A stretch of 64,000 nt of DNA from G020354785 sp964521285 (GCA_964521285.1 CAZFQS010000011.1:1-64000); one strand, 5' to 3'. Positions 26,416 through 36,158 are shown, numbered from the stretch's first letter. The notes: a model not told the origin generated them from the letters alone. Made by a program: numbers and translations.

Positions 26416-27182
26416 TATACATATAACTGATCCGGACTGGTTTTTGACAATTCGATTAAAAAATCAGCTATTTTTTCAATTGACTCTTTTAAATATTTTA
26501 CTCCTTTCTCTTTTGTTGCTTTAGCCGGATTCCCTGCTCCTGTATCGCCGGATATTTTCTCCCAGTCCCTGGGTGCCCAGACAAAATCGAAACCCTGATC
26601 CCTGAATATTAGCTTTTTCGTTTTTCCTTTCCCGGCTTGTGAAAGGGGAGCAACATGTCCGGGTGCAATATTAAGCATTATGCTTGTCTCCATTTCAGCA
26701 GCATGATCTCCTGTATCATCAAAATATTTCGCCCAGTCAACTACCTCGTACCAGTTTATAACACAAATAAAAATTTCTTTAAATTTTGGCTTAAGTTCCC
26801 TGACGATTGGTTTAAATTCGTTTCCTCCATGCCCATTCAATATTACTAATTTCTTAAATCCCTGTATGACAATAGAGTCTATGATATCTTCAAGAATGGC
26901 AAGCTGAGTGGAAGGATTCATATTAATTGTAAGTTTAATATGAAGCTGGCCAGTATTAACACCATATGGTATAACAGGCATAACAATTATTTTTGCACCT
27001 TTTTCCCATGCAATCCTGGCTGCCTCTGCTGAAACATATTCTGTATGGATATTATCCGTCGTATACGGCAAATGATAATTATGCGCCTCAGTTGCGCCCC
27101 ATGGTAATATCACAACTTCATAATCTGTTTCTTTTACTGTTTTCCAGCTGACTTCATTTAATAAATACGGCCGGGTTGTCAT
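26415..27182 (-). CDS. Creatininase-family amidohydrolase
   Basis: The 255-residue protein has the metal-binding set of the creatininase family: PWGATEAHNYHLPYTTDN near the N-terminus, LNGHGGNEF in the middle and HAAEMETSIMLN further on. These contain the Glu, His and Asp ligands for two metal ions. The family includes creatininase and amide hydrolases acting on riboflavin-pathway or mycofactocin precursors. Specificity cannot be told from sequence, and creatinine itself is unlikely as a natural substrate. It is 44 bp downstream of the sodium/solute symporter gene on the same strand, suggesting import followed by hydrolysis of a small amide. Confidence 0.85.
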   Translation of the reverse strand: MTTRPYLLNEVSWKTVKETDYEVVILPWGATEAHNYHLPYTTDNIHTEYVSAEAARIAWEKGAKIIVMPVIPYGVNTGQLHIKLTINMNPSTQLAILEDIIDSIVIQGFKKLVILNGHGGNEFKPIVRELKPKFKEIFICVINWYEVVDWAKYFDDTGDHAAEMETSIMLNIAPGHVAPLSQAGKGKTKKLIFRDQGFDFVWAPRDWEKISGDTGAGNPAKATKEKGVKYLKESIEKIADFLIELSKTSPDQLYV

Positions 27183-27226
27183 AATAATTGGTTTAATAAA
27201 TTATTTATATTAGCTATGTATGGGAT

Positions 27227-29176
27227 TTATTTGTCTTTATTCTTGCTTAAATTAAAATATATTATAAACGATAACCCGCATGCAAGAATTAATGCAATAA
27301 TGCCATACAAAAATTGCGAAAATAGAATTTTACCTATTCCGTACATAATCGCATAAATAGCACCGACTGCACAAAACCAGTTAATAAAAAGTCTGCCAAA
27401 ACCAGTTACTGGTTTGACCCCTTTGATTTTACCGCTGATTTTTCTCCATCCTATACCTCCCGGATAAACCTTTTCAAAGAAAGATACAAGAACATTTTTA
27501 TCTACAGGTTTTGTAAGATAAGTGACTATAATCCATATTATTGTTGTACCTATAACAATTGGAAACAATGTTAGCGGTGGTTCAAGTCCCATCCCCTTTA
27601 TGTTAACTGATATAACCTGAGAAAAAACTTCCAGTTTCATACTGATACCATCTCTGGACAGAGGATAAAGTATTACAGGTGCTATCATTGCAGATATTTC
27701 AGACCAGGCATTGATTCTCCACCAGTACCAGCGAAGTATTAATACAGCACCCAGACCGGCACTTATGTTCAGAATAAATATCCACGCACCGGAAATTGTA
27801 GTTAGAAAATATTTTGAAATTAACAGCGAAAACAGTATCAAAACAATAATAGTCACCCTTGAAATAATAACGTAATGAGTCTCATTTCCTGATTTATAAA
27901 TAAATCTTTTATAAAAATCATTTATCAGGTAAGAAGTACCCCAGTTTAATTGTGATGCTATTGTAGACATATAGGCAGCCATAAATACCGCTATAAGTAA
28001 GCCAAGCAAACCTGCAGGCAGGTAGGCAACCATTAACTTGGGATACATCACCCCGGGGTCAACCGTATTTTCATATTTTTCATAGAAATCCATGAATGCT
28101 TTGTCATATTTCAAATCATTGCGGGTCTTATAGATCTCTTTGTTTTTATATGCTTCTTCGACTTTTTCAAACAATACGGGATTTTCTTTTTTCAACTGAT
28201 CTGTGTTTTGTGCCCGCGGTAAAACAACCAGCGCTGCCAAAGCAACAATTATCCATGGCCAGGGCCGTATTGTATAATGTGCAATATTAAACCATAAAGT
28301 AGCAAGCATACTATGTTTTTCGTCCTTTGCAGAAAGCATACGTTGTGCGATATACCCTCCCCCACCCGGGTCAGCTCCCGGATACCAGCTTGACCACCAT
28401 TGTATTCCGATATAAGCAAAAAATGCGCCGGTGGTTAGTGCAAGAGCGCCCCCCGTTAATTGCCTGGTGGATATAGTACTGACTTTAGGGAAAAAATTCA
28501 ATATTTCAGGGGATAACTTTGCCGATAAGGCTTTCAGGCTTGCTATCTGAGGAAGTTTTACAACTATGACGGCAAGTATTATGCAGCCGGTCATAGCAAA
28601 AACAAATTGAAAACTGTCAGTTCTGACTGTGCCCAGCAGTCCGGAAGCCACAGCATAAACAGAAATTATTATTGCCAGAATAATAACCAGCAGAAACGAA
28701 TCTAATCCAGGCAGTATGATACGGAAAATTTTTTCCATTGCCTCATGGACCCATCCAAGTACAATTGCATTCATAAATAAACCAAGGTATAGTGCTCTGA
28801 AACCTCTTAAAATAGCAGCTTCCTTACCTGAATAACGTATTTCAATAAACTCAAGATCAGTCATGATACCAGATCTTCGCCATAGCCTGGAAAAGAAAAA
28901 AACAGTAAGTAATCCCCCAATAGCAAGATTCCACCATATCCAGTTTCCTGCTATACCATTCTTTGCAACAAGTTCTGTTACAGCTAATGGTGTATCTGCA
29001 GCAAAAGTTGTTGCTACCATAGCTGTGCCTGCCAGGTACCACGGTAAGTTTCTGCCCGACAAAAAAAACTGTTTGGTGTCTTTACCGGCCTTAAGAGAAT
29101 AATAAGCAGCTATAATAAAAATGACTATAAAAAAAATGACAATAACTATTAAATCAATGATATTAAGCCTGGTCAT
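27227..29176 (-). CDS. Sodium:solute symporter family (SSS) transporter
   Basis: The 649-residue polytopic membrane protein has the SSS family signature region: LKAGKDTKQFFLSGRNLPWY in the first loop, then GTAMVATTFAADTPLAVTEL in TM2. About 13-15 membrane helices are apparent, with a charged loop near residues 320-370 that is longer than in short relatives. It imports an organic solute with sodium; the substrate is unknown. It is the first gene of a probable two-gene unit with the creatininase-family gene and is divergent from pckG. Confidence 0.88.
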   Translation of the reverse strand: MTRLNIIDLIVIVIFFIVIFIIAAYYSLKAGKDTKQFFLSGRNLPWYLAGTAMVATTFAADTPLAVTELVAKNGIAGNWIWWNLAIGGLLTVFFFSRLWRRSGIMTDLEFIEIRYSGKEAAILRGFRALYLGLFMNAIVLGWVHEAMEKIFRIILPGLDSFLLVIILAIIISVYAVASGLLGTVRTDSFQFVFAMTGCIILAVIVVKLPQIASLKALSAKLSPEILNFFPKVSTISTRQLTGGALALTTGAFFAYIGIQWWSSWYPGADPGGGGYIAQRMLSAKDEKHSMLATLWFNIAHYTIRPWPWIIVALAALVVLPRAQNTDQLKKENPVLFEKVEEAYKNKEIYKTRNDLKYDKAFMDFYEKYENTVDPGVMYPKLMVAYLPAGLLGLLIAVFMAAYMSTIASQLNWGTSYLINDFYKRFIYKSGNETHYVIISRVTIIVLILFSLLISKYFLTTISGAWIFILNISAGLGAVLILRWYWWRINAWSEISAMIAPVILYPLSRDGISMKLEVFSQVISVNIKGMGLEPPLTLFPIVIGTTIIWIIVTYLTKPVDKNVLVSFFEKVYPGGIGWRKISGKIKGVKPVTGFGRLFINWFCAVGAIYAIMYGIGKILFSQFLYGIIALILACGLSFIIYFNLSKNKDK

Positions 29177-29518
29177 GATCTCAATAAAGTGATATGTTAG
29201 TTGTTTTTAATAAGTTCAAATATACTCTTATCATACATTCAAAAAAAATAATTATAAAATTTGCTATTGTCTTGATTATAATTCACAGGAATAACTAACT
29301 TAGGAGTGCAGCTGTTTTTAAGAAGAAAATTGAATAAGCGATTTTTTACTCTGAACAGATGATTTGACAATTTTGTTTAATGAATAATTTGTATTTAAGT
29401 TATTATTTTCTTTTATTATCTTTAGATAAATAAAAATATGCTAAAAAACATATTTTTAAAATAATTTTTCTTTTTTTGCAGATAATTAAATCATGTATAA
29501 TTTTTAAAAAACACATCT
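29177..29518. other. Divergent promoter region between symporter and pckG
   Basis: 342 bp of AT-rich DNA that must carry promoters for the minus-strand symporter unit and for pckG. It contains a perfect AT-rich dyad close to pckG, listed separately. No gene is seen. Confidence 0.5.
29431..29458. promoter_or_regulatory. Perfect 10-bp inverted repeat upstream of pckG
   Basis: TAAAAATATG (29431-29440) and CATATTTTTA (29449-29458) are exact reverse complements around the 8-base spacer CTAAAAAA, 60 bases before the pckG start. It may be a protein-binding operator or a short transcript hairpin. Perfect arms in AT-rich DNA can arise by chance, so the role is open. Confidence 0.4.
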
Positions 29519-31426
29519 ATGAATAACTCCAGTATGAAGAAAGAGCACAAAAATAAATTAAAAATCAATCAAAGCATTTTAAGTAAGGAAGATATAGAAA
29601 AATTAGAGTACCTCAATAATCCTAAGGTTTTAAAAATTGTTGAAGAATTTATTAATTTATTAAAGCCTGCTAAAGCTACAGTTATCACCGATTCTCAGGA
29701 AGATATTGATTATGTCAGAGAATTAGCTTTAAAAACCGGAGAAGAAAGAAAACTTGCTATGAAAGGCCATACAATTCATTATGATAGCTATTATGACCAG
29801 GCGCGGGATAAGGGGAACACGAGTGTATTAGTTACGCCGGGTATGAAAATGAGCAAGGTAATTAATACAAAACCCAGAGAAGAGGGAGTTAAAGAAGTTT
29901 TAGAGATAATGGATGGAGCTATGGCAGGAAAAGAGGTTTTAGTGAGGTTTTTTTGTCTCGGACCTTTAGGTTCAAAGTTCTCGATTTGTGCTCTGCAGAT
30001 AACAGATTCTTCATATGTTGGACATAGCGAAGATATTCTTTACAGATCAGGTTATGAAGAGTTTAAAAAGCTAAATGGTTCTGAAGAGTTCTTTTATCTG
30101 GTACATTCAGCAGGTGAACTGGATGAAAGGGGTAATACAAAAAACATCGATAAGAGAAGAATTTATATGGACTTGAAGGAAAATAGAGTCCTCACCGTAA
30201 ATAATCAGTATGCGGGTAATAGTCTTGGTTTGAAAAAATTAGCTTTACGTCTTGCTATTTACAAGGCAAATAATGAAGACTGGTTAACGGAGCATATGTT
30301 TATCATGGGTATTAAACCGGAAGGTAAAAACAGAATATCATATTTTACCGGTGCATTTCCAAGTGCCTGTGGTAAAACTTCAACTGCTATGGTTCCCGGA
30401 CAGACAATTGTTGGGGATGATATTGCATACATAAGGGAATGGGATGACGGAACATGTCATTCCGTAAATATTGAGCAGGGAATATTTGGAATCATTACTG
30501 ATGTTAATCCAAAAGATGACCCGTTTATTTATGAAGTGCTTACTACACCAAGAGAATTAATTTTTTCCAATATTTTAATTAATAATGGTAAACCATATTG
30601 GTTGAATATGGGGCAGGAACTTCCGGATGAAGGCATGAATCATTTCAGTGAAAACTGGAAACTTGGAGATAAAGATAAGGAAGGTAAAGTTGTTGAACAT
30701 GCTCATAAGAATGCAAGATATACGGTAAGAATAAATGAATTATCAAATGCTGACCCAAACCTTCATAATCCGGATGGTGTTCCGATAAGTGGTGTAATTT
30801 ATGGAGGCCGGGATTCTGATACATCCGTACCTGTATTTCAGAGTTTAAATTGGGAACACGGGGTATATATTGGTGCAACAATTGAGTCGGAGACCACTGC
30901 TGCTACTATCGGACAGGTAGGTGTCAGAAAGTTTAGTCCCATGGCTAATCTGGACTTTCTTGTAGTACAATTAGGTAAGTATATTAAAAACCATATAAAT
31001 TTTGGTAATAAACTAAAAAATCTGCCTTTAGTATTTGCAACAAACTATTTTATTAAAGAAAATGATGAATTTTTAAGTGAGAAAGTAGACAAAAAAGTAT
31101 GGCTCATATGGATGGAAGGCAGAGTGCATGGAGAATACGATGCAATAGAGACAGCCATAGGATACATACCAAAATACGAAGATATACAGCCCTTATTTAA
31201 GAAAATATTCAATAGAGATTATACAAAAGAACTGTATGAAAAACAATTCTCATTAAGGGTACAAAAATTCCTTGAGAAGATAGAAAGAATGGAAAAAATT
31301 TATGCTGGTGAAGATGATATCCCACAAGCCTTTACAAATATATTAAAAGATCAAAAAGAAAGGCTTCTTGCATACAAAGAAAAATATAATAAGGATACAG
31401 TGAGTCCATTTGAAATAGTGTCATAA
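29519..31426 (+). CDS. pckG: Phosphoenolpyruvate carboxykinase (GTP)
   Basis: The 635-residue enzyme converts oxaloacetate + GTP to PEP + GDP + CO2, or the reverse for CO2 fixation. The P-loop-like kinase motif is GAFPSACGKTSTAM, with the reactive Cys, and RFFCLGPLGSKFSICALQIT, GDDIAYIREWDDG and FPSACGKT all match the GTP-dependent family and not the ATP-dependent one. Start at 29519 (ATG) gives a N-terminal tail of about 20 residues. An ATG five codons later is also possible. It is isolated between a promoter region and a terminator, and pairs metabolically with ppdK. Confidence 0.95.
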   Translation: MNNSSMKKEHKNKLKINQSILSKEDIEKLEYLNNPKVLKIVEEFINLLKPAKATVITDSQEDIDYVRELALKTGEERKLAMKGHTIHYDSYYDQARDKGNTSVLVTPGMKMSKVINTKPREEGVKEVLEIMDGAMAGKEVLVRFFCLGPLGSKFSICALQITDSSYVGHSEDILYRSGYEEFKKLNGSEEFFYLVHSAGELDERGNTKNIDKRRIYMDLKENRVLTVNNQYAGNSLGLKKLALRLAIYKANNEDWLTEHMFIMGIKPEGKNRISYFTGAFPSACGKTSTAMVPGQTIVGDDIAYIREWDDGTCHSVNIEQGIFGIITDVNPKDDPFIYEVLTTPRELIFSNILINNGKPYWLNMGQELPDEGMNHFSENWKLGDKDKEGKVVEHAHKNARYTVRINELSNADPNLHNPDGVPISGVIYGGRDSDTSVPVFQSLNWEHGVYIGATIESETTAATIGQVGVRKFSPMANLDFLVVQLGKYIKNHINFGNKLKNLPLVFATNYFIKENDEFLSEKVDKKVWLIWMEGRVHGEYDAIETAIGYIPKYEDIQPLFKKIFNRDYTKELYEKQFSLRVQKFLEKIERMEKIYAGEDDIPQAFTNILKDQKERLLAYKEKYNKDTVSPFEIVS

Positions 31427-31498
31427 CTCACAAAATATTGATATTTTTTCAATTCGCAGACACAAAAAAGGATCAATTTTTTTTGCTGTTTAAAGCCT

Positions 31499-31527
31499 CC
31501 GTTTCCCAACAACAGGGCGGTTTTTAT
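31499..31527 (+). terminator. Possible rho-independent terminator after pckG
   Basis: CCG-TTT-CCC, loop AACAACA, then GGG-CGG, followed by TTTTTATT. The stem has a three-base bulge, so it is imperfect, but the T tract and position (73 bp after the stop) fit. Confidence 0.4.
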
Positions 31528-31617
31528 TGAATTATGTTGACAAAATAATTATAAACAGATTTGTTAGCTTAATAATTATTAATAACTTTATACCCCTTGT
31601 TAAAAATCTAATCGTTA

Positions 31618-32286
31618 GTGTCAATAATCATTAATATTAGTATTCTGCTCTTAGCGTATTTGTTGGGTTCTATACCCACTTCAGTCTGGATAGGAAAACA
31701 CTTCTTTAAAATAGATATAAGGGAACACGGGAGCAAAAACGCAGGTTCTACAAATGCCATAAGAATACTTGGATGGAAAGTCGGATTATTGGTACTTGTA
31801 TTAGATATTTCCAAAGGCTACCTCGCAGTAAATTTGATACGTCTGACAGATTATTATATTCCGCAAACAGGAGATTACATTAACTTCCAGCTACTTTTGG
31901 GAATTGCAGCAATAATTGGACATATCTTCCCGGTGTATGTAGGGTTTAAGGGAGGTAAAGGAGTAGCGACTCTCCTGGGGTTTGTACTGGCCATTGATCC
32001 AACAACAACATTGATATGTATCGGAGTCTTTATAATAGCATTAATAATTACCAAATACGTTTCACTGAGCTCAATGATAGCAGGCTTTTCATTTCCTGTG
32101 TTAGTAATTTTTGTTTTTAAAACCACAACACCGGCACTTATTATTTTTTCGTTAATAGTATCGGTATTACTACTATTCACGCATCAAAAAAATATTGAAA
32201 GGTTGCTCCGCAAAGAAGAAAATAAGGCTTTATTCCTTATGAGGAAAAAACGAAGAGAAGCCGAAAAACTAAAAAAAATTGCATGA
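31618..32286 (+). CDS. plsY: Glycerol-3-phosphate acyltransferase PlsY
   Basis: The 222-residue inner-membrane protein acylates glycerol-3-phosphate from acyl-phosphate, the first step of phospholipid synthesis with PlsX. It starts at a GTG (31618), reading SIIINISILLLAYLLGSIPT, the normal PlsY N-terminus. The three conserved cytoplasmic motifs are present: GSKNAGSTNAIRILGWK, VYVGFKGGKGVATLLGF and the final segment with HQKNIERL. About five to six membrane spans are apparent. The C-terminal tail is rich in Lys/Arg and slightly longer than usual. Confidence 0.93.
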   Translation: MSIIINISILLLAYLLGSIPTSVWIGKHFFKIDIREHGSKNAGSTNAIRILGWKVGLLVLVLDISKGYLAVNLIRLTDYYIPQTGDYINFQLLLGIAAIIGHIFPVYVGFKGGKGVATLLGFVLAIDPTTTLICIGVFIIALIITKYVSLSSMIAGFSFPVLVIFVFKTTTPALIIFSLIVSVLLLFTHQKNIERLLRKEENKALFLMRKKRREAEKLKKIA

Positions 32287-32411
32287 ATATCATTGATTCC
32301 AGTTCTCAGATTTACAATCCGAATTAGCCATAAATCCCCTGCTTTTAAGTAAATACTTTAGATATTATATTTTTTTTTTTTGTATCTTTAGTTTTTTCAG
32401 TGAGAAAATTA

Positions 32412-32419
32412 TAGCTTTG
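32412..32419 (+). promoter_or_regulatory. Bacteroidota-type -7 box before rpsA
   Basis: TAGCTTTG matches TAnnTTTG and lies 54 bases before the rpsA ATG. The nearest upstream TTTG (32379-32382) is 29 bases away, longer than the usual spacing, so the -33 element is unclear. Confidence 0.4.
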
Positions 32420-32472
32420 CAGCTCGTTTTTAAAACATAATGTCTCACTTAATTAAATTATAATTTTTTTAA

Positions 32473-34719
32473 ATGACGGGAAAAATTAACAGTAAACTGG
32501 AAGATAAATTGGTAAAAGATGAAATCACTGATAATGAGTTAGATGATAATTCTAAAATAGCTGCAGCAAATTCTGATAGCACAACCACCAAACCAAAGAA
32601 TAAAACAAAGAAAAGTCCGGTTAAAGCAAAAACAGAAAGTGATGTAAAAGGCACTAAAGTTGCGTCCGGGAAAACAGACAAGAAAAAAACAACTTCAAAA
32701 TCAGCCAAAAAGGAAGACACAAAAGATAAAAAATCCGTTACAGATAAAGCAGGTAAAGATACCAGCGAAACTAAAGCAAAGACGAGAAAAACTCCTGCTG
32801 AAGAACCAGAATCAGAAAAAGTTACTGAAAGTAAACCCTCAACCGGAAAAAAGACTGACGAAAAAGCACCTGATACGGTCAAAGTTAAAAAGACCGGTAA
32901 GGTTGACGAATCTGACAAGGATTTTAACTGGACCGACTATATGGATAATAGTGATATTTACTCTGAAGAAGAAAGGGATAAGTATGAAAAGATGTATGAT
33001 GAAACTCTTTCAACCATTACTGATAATGAGGTAATTGAAGGCACGGTTATTTCAATGAATAAAAGAGAGGTAGTTATTAATATTGGATATAAATCAGAAG
33101 GAGTAGTAAGCCTGAATGAATTTAGATATAATCCCGAATTAAATATAGGTGATAAGGTTGAGGTTTATGTAGAGAGCCAGGAAGATAAAAAGGGACAGCT
33201 GGTCCTTTCGCATAAAAAAGCCCGTGCATTAAAATCATGGGACAGAGTTAACGAAGCATTGAAAAATGACGAGATAATAAAAGGATATGTCAAATGCAGA
33301 ACAAAAGGCGGGATGATAATAGATGTATTCGGAATAGAAGCATTTCTTCCGGGTTCCCAGATTGATGTCAAGCCAATTCGTGACTATGATTTATACGTAG
33401 GCAAAACTATGGAGTTTAAAGTGGTTAAAATAAACTACGAATTTAAAAATGTTGTAGTTTCACATAAAGCACTTATTGAGGCTGAACTTGAACAACAAAA
33501 AAAGGAAATTATTGCTAAACTTGAAAAAGGGCAAATTCTCGAAGGCACGGTTAAAAATATTACATCATATGGAGTTTTTATTGACCTGGGAGGAGTTGAC
33601 GGATTAATTCACATAACTGATCTATCCTGGGGCAGAGTAAATCATCCTGAAGAAATAGCTGAATTAGACCAAAAATTGCGTGTAGTGATTCTTGACTTTG
33701 ATGATGACAAGAAAAGAATTGCACTGGGTTTAAAACAACTTACTCCTCATCCATGGGATTCACTGGATCCAAATCTGAAAGTTGGTGACAAAGTAAAAGG
33801 TAAGGTAGTAGTTATGGCAGACTATGGTGCATTTATTGAGATTGCTCCGGGTGTCGAAGGTTTAATTCATGTATCGGAAATGTCATGGTCCCAGCACTTA
33901 AGAAGTGCCCAGGAATTTCTTAAGGTGGGTGATGAAGTTAAAGCTCAAATCCTTACATTAGATCGTGAAGAAAGGAAAATGTCTCTGGGTATTAAGCAAT
34001 TAAAGCCTGATCCCTGGGAAAAAATTGAAGAAAAATACGGAATTAACTCCAGACATAAAGCAAAAGTTCGTAATTTTACTAATTTCGGGGTTTTTGTTGA
34101 AATAGAGGAAGGAGTCGATGGATTAATACATATCTCAGATTTATCGTGGACAAAAAAAATAAGACATCCTGCTGAATTTACAAATATTGGTGATGATATT
34201 GAAGTTGTAGTTCTGGAAATAGATAAGGAAAACAGGAGATTAAGTCTGGGACATAAACAATTGGAGGAAAATCCATGGGAAGTATTTGAAACTATCTTTA
34301 CAACTGATTCAATTCATGAAGGAACAATCGTTGAGTTAAATGATAAAGGAGCAGTTGTAGCATTACCTTATGGTGTGGAAGGCTTCGTTACTTTAAAACA
34401 TCTAGTTAAAGAAGATGGTTCAAAAGTCAAAGTGGATGAAAAGTTACAATTCAAAGTAATTGAATTTTCAAAATCTGCGAATAAAATTATACTCTCGCAT
34501 ACAAAAGTATATGAAACCGTAAAAAAAATAAGACCTGAACCTGAAAGAAAAAGAGTTCCTTCTGCTGCTAAAAGCCATAAGAAAGTCAAAACAGGTGTTG
34601 AAAGAACAACATTTGGAGATATAACAGAACTGGCAGCATTAAAGACAGAAATGGAAAAAAATGAAAATAAAAAGAAAAAAGAGGGAAAAAATGAAGATAA
34701 AAAAGAAAAAAGCAAATAA
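32473..34719 (+). CDS. rpsA: 30S ribosomal protein S1 with long charged N-terminal tail
   Basis: The 748-residue protein has six S1 RNA-binding domains from about residue 188 to 680 (for example GTVKNITSYGVFIDLGGVDG, GKVVVMADYGAFIEIAPGVE, AKVRNFTNFGVFVEIEEGVD), as expected of S1, which helps mRNA bind the 30S subunit. The core begins at FNWTDYMDN (about 151). Residues 1-150 are a low-complexity Lys/Glu/Thr/Ser tail that is probably disordered. The C-terminus is also Lys/Glu-rich. It lies before a STAS gene with 31 bp between and may be co-transcribed. The ATG at 32473 is the only good start before the tail. Confidence 0.94.
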   Translation: MTGKINSKLEDKLVKDEITDNELDDNSKIAAANSDSTTTKPKNKTKKSPVKAKTESDVKGTKVASGKTDKKKTTSKSAKKEDTKDKKSVTDKAGKDTSETKAKTRKTPAEEPESEKVTESKPSTGKKTDEKAPDTVKVKKTGKVDESDKDFNWTDYMDNSDIYSEEERDKYEKMYDETLSTITDNEVIEGTVISMNKREVVINIGYKSEGVVSLNEFRYNPELNIGDKVEVYVESQEDKKGQLVLSHKKARALKSWDRVNEALKNDEIIKGYVKCRTKGGMIIDVFGIEAFLPGSQIDVKPIRDYDLYVGKTMEFKVVKINYEFKNVVVSHKALIEAELEQQKKEIIAKLEKGQILEGTVKNITSYGVFIDLGGVDGLIHITDLSWGRVNHPEEIAELDQKLRVVILDFDDDKKRIALGLKQLTPHPWDSLDPNLKVGDKVKGKVVVMADYGAFIEIAPGVEGLIHVSEMSWSQHLRSAQEFLKVGDEVKAQILTLDREERKMSLGIKQLKPDPWEKIEEKYGINSRHKAKVRNFTNFGVFVEIEEGVDGLIHISDLSWTKKIRHPAEFTNIGDDIEVVVLEIDKENRRLSLGHKQLEENPWEVFETIFTTDSIHEGTIVELNDKGAVVALPYGVEGFVTLKHLVKEDGSKVKVDEKLQFKVIEFSKSANKIILSHTKVYETVKKIRPEPERKRVPSAAKSHKKVKTGVERTTFGDITELAALKTEMEKNENKKKKEGKNEDKKEKSK

Positions 34720-34750
34720 CTTTATAAAATATATCTAAAATTTATTCTAT

Positions 34751-35101
34751 ATGGAATTCAAAATAGAAAAGCATGGCAATTATACATTAATTCAAGTATT
34801 GGAAGAAAAATTAGATACGCACATTGCGCCTACTCTCAAATCTGAATTAGTCCTGGTATCTGGTAATGGAGAAAAAAATATTATACTTGATTTAAGTAAG
34901 TGTCGTTATTGCGATTCATCAGGATTAAGTGCAATTCTGGTTGCCAATCGCCTTTGTAAAAATGCAAATGGCACATTCGTGCTCACAGGTCTTAATGATG
35001 CAGTTGAAAGACTAATAACAATTTCACAGCTTGATACTGTATTAAATATAGCCAGTTCTATTGATGAAGGAGCTAAGTTAATCTCAGAATCTGAAGGTTA
35101 A
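34751..35101 (+). CDS. STAS-domain protein (anti-sigma factor antagonist-like)
   Basis: This 116-residue single-domain protein has the STAS core: IILDLSKC, then the phosphorylation loop RYCDSSGLSAILVANRL with the conserved D-S-S-G, and FVLTGLNDAVERLI as the final strand and helix. Such proteins are partners in switching systems where a kinase of the GHKL type phosphorylates the Ser. It is downstream of rpsA (31 bp) and 20 bp before rnz, so its gene may be read through from rpsA. Its kinase partner is not adjacent. The SiaB-like gene at 40.2 kb is the nearest candidate, by inference only. Confidence 0.85.
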   Translation: MEFKIEKHGNYTLIQVLEEKLDTHIAPTLKSELVLVSGNGEKNIILDLSKCRYCDSSGLSAILVANRLCKNANGTFVLTGLNDAVERLITISQLDTVLNIASSIDEGAKLISESEG

Positions 35102-35121
35102 AAATACTTTCATTAGATACT

Positions 35122-36051
35122 ATGTCATTCTCGTTGACGGTTCTGGGTAGTAGTTCTGCAGTACCTACGTCGATGAGAAATCCTACCGCTCATGTACTTA
35201 ATGTTCATGAGCATTTTTTTTTAATAGATTGTGGCGAAGGGACACAGATGCAGCTGAATAAATTTAAGATTAGCCTGAATAAAATAAATAATATCTTTAT
35301 CAGTCATCTGCATGGAGACCATATATTCGGACTTTTTGGATTATTATCTACTTATAACCTGTTAAACAGGAAGAATGATTTGCACATATACGCTCATCCT
35401 GAAATAAAACATACATTAAATTATTATAAGGATCATTTTGGAGAAAATTTGTGCTATAATATCATATTACATCCGTTTAAAGCTAACATTTCAAAATTAA
35501 TATTTGAAAATAAACACATCACAGTTGAGACCATTCCACTAAGACACAGAATTCCTACGGTTGGATTTTTATTCAGGGAAAAGGAGAAACAAAAAAATAT
35601 CAGGAAGGAATTAATAAAACAATATAATATTTTAATAAAAGATATTGTCAAAATAAAGCAGGGTGCTGACTATATCACCAGTAACGGGGAGATTATCGGG
35701 AATGAAAAACTTACGCTTCCTCCCTACAAAGTACGTTCATTTGCATATTGTTCGGATACAATCTATACAGAAAAGATCATTCCAAAAATTCATGGTGTAA
35801 GCCTTCTTTATTTCGAAACAACATTTATGGATAAGGATAAAAAACTGGCAAAATTAACATTTCACATGACCGCATCACAGGCAGCAACCCTGGCAAAAAA
35901 GGCCAAAGCAGAAAGATTGTTAGTTGGTCATTTTTCTGCAAGATATAAAGATGTTACTTTACTGGTAAACGAGGCTAAAAATATTTTTAAAAATACAGTT
36001 GCAGTTGAAGATGGCACTGTTTATACCGTGCCAGCAGAAAGACTAATATAA
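35122..36051 (+). CDS. rnz: Ribonuclease Z
   Basis: The 309-residue metallo-beta-lactamase-fold endonuclease matures tRNA 3' ends. Motifs: LGSSSAVPTSMRNPTA at the N-terminus, the zinc motif ISHLHGDHIFGLFGLLS, FAYCSDTIYT with the metal-binding Asp and LLVGHFSARY near the end with a further His. Length and motif order match the short (tRNase Z-S) form, including the exosite-like insertion around residues 150-200. It is 20 bp after the STAS gene. Confidence 0.95.
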   Translation: MSFSLTVLGSSSAVPTSMRNPTAHVLNVHEHFFLIDCGEGTQMQLNKFKISLNKINNIFISHLHGDHIFGLFGLLSTYNLLNRKNDLHIYAHPEIKHTLNYYKDHFGENLCYNIILHPFKANISKLIFENKHITVETIPLRHRIPTVGFLFREKEKQKNIRKELIKQYNILIKDIVKIKQGADYITSNGEIIGNEKLTLPPYKVRSFAYCSDTIYTEKIIPKIHGVSLLYFETTFMDKDKKLAKLTFHMTASQAATLAKKAKAERLLVGHFSARYKDVTLLVNEAKNIFKNTVAVEDGTVYTVPAERLI

Positions 36052-36129
36052 TTTCATTGAAAAAATTATTCTGTTAATATAAATTTAAAAAGCAAAATAA
36101 TTCAATATTCAATATCCTATATTATTAAT

Positions 36130-36137
36130 TATATTTG
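36130..36137 (+). promoter_or_regulatory. Bacteroidota -7 box of guaA
   Basis: TATATTTG is an exact TAnnTTTG match and is followed by C. Transcription would start near 36144. This lies downstream of the in-frame TTG at 36135 and upstream of the GTG at 36159, so it decides the guaA start in favour of the GTG. Confidence 0.55.
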
Positions 36138-36158
36138 CAGCCCGGTAAAATTAATAAG

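Noticed and set aside
32469..32918. Long open frame antisense to the 5' end of rpsA, rich in Ser, Phe and Val
   Set aside because: It is the mirror of the Lys/Glu/Thr-rich S1 tail; the composition is an artefact of codon complementarity and there is no start context or homology.
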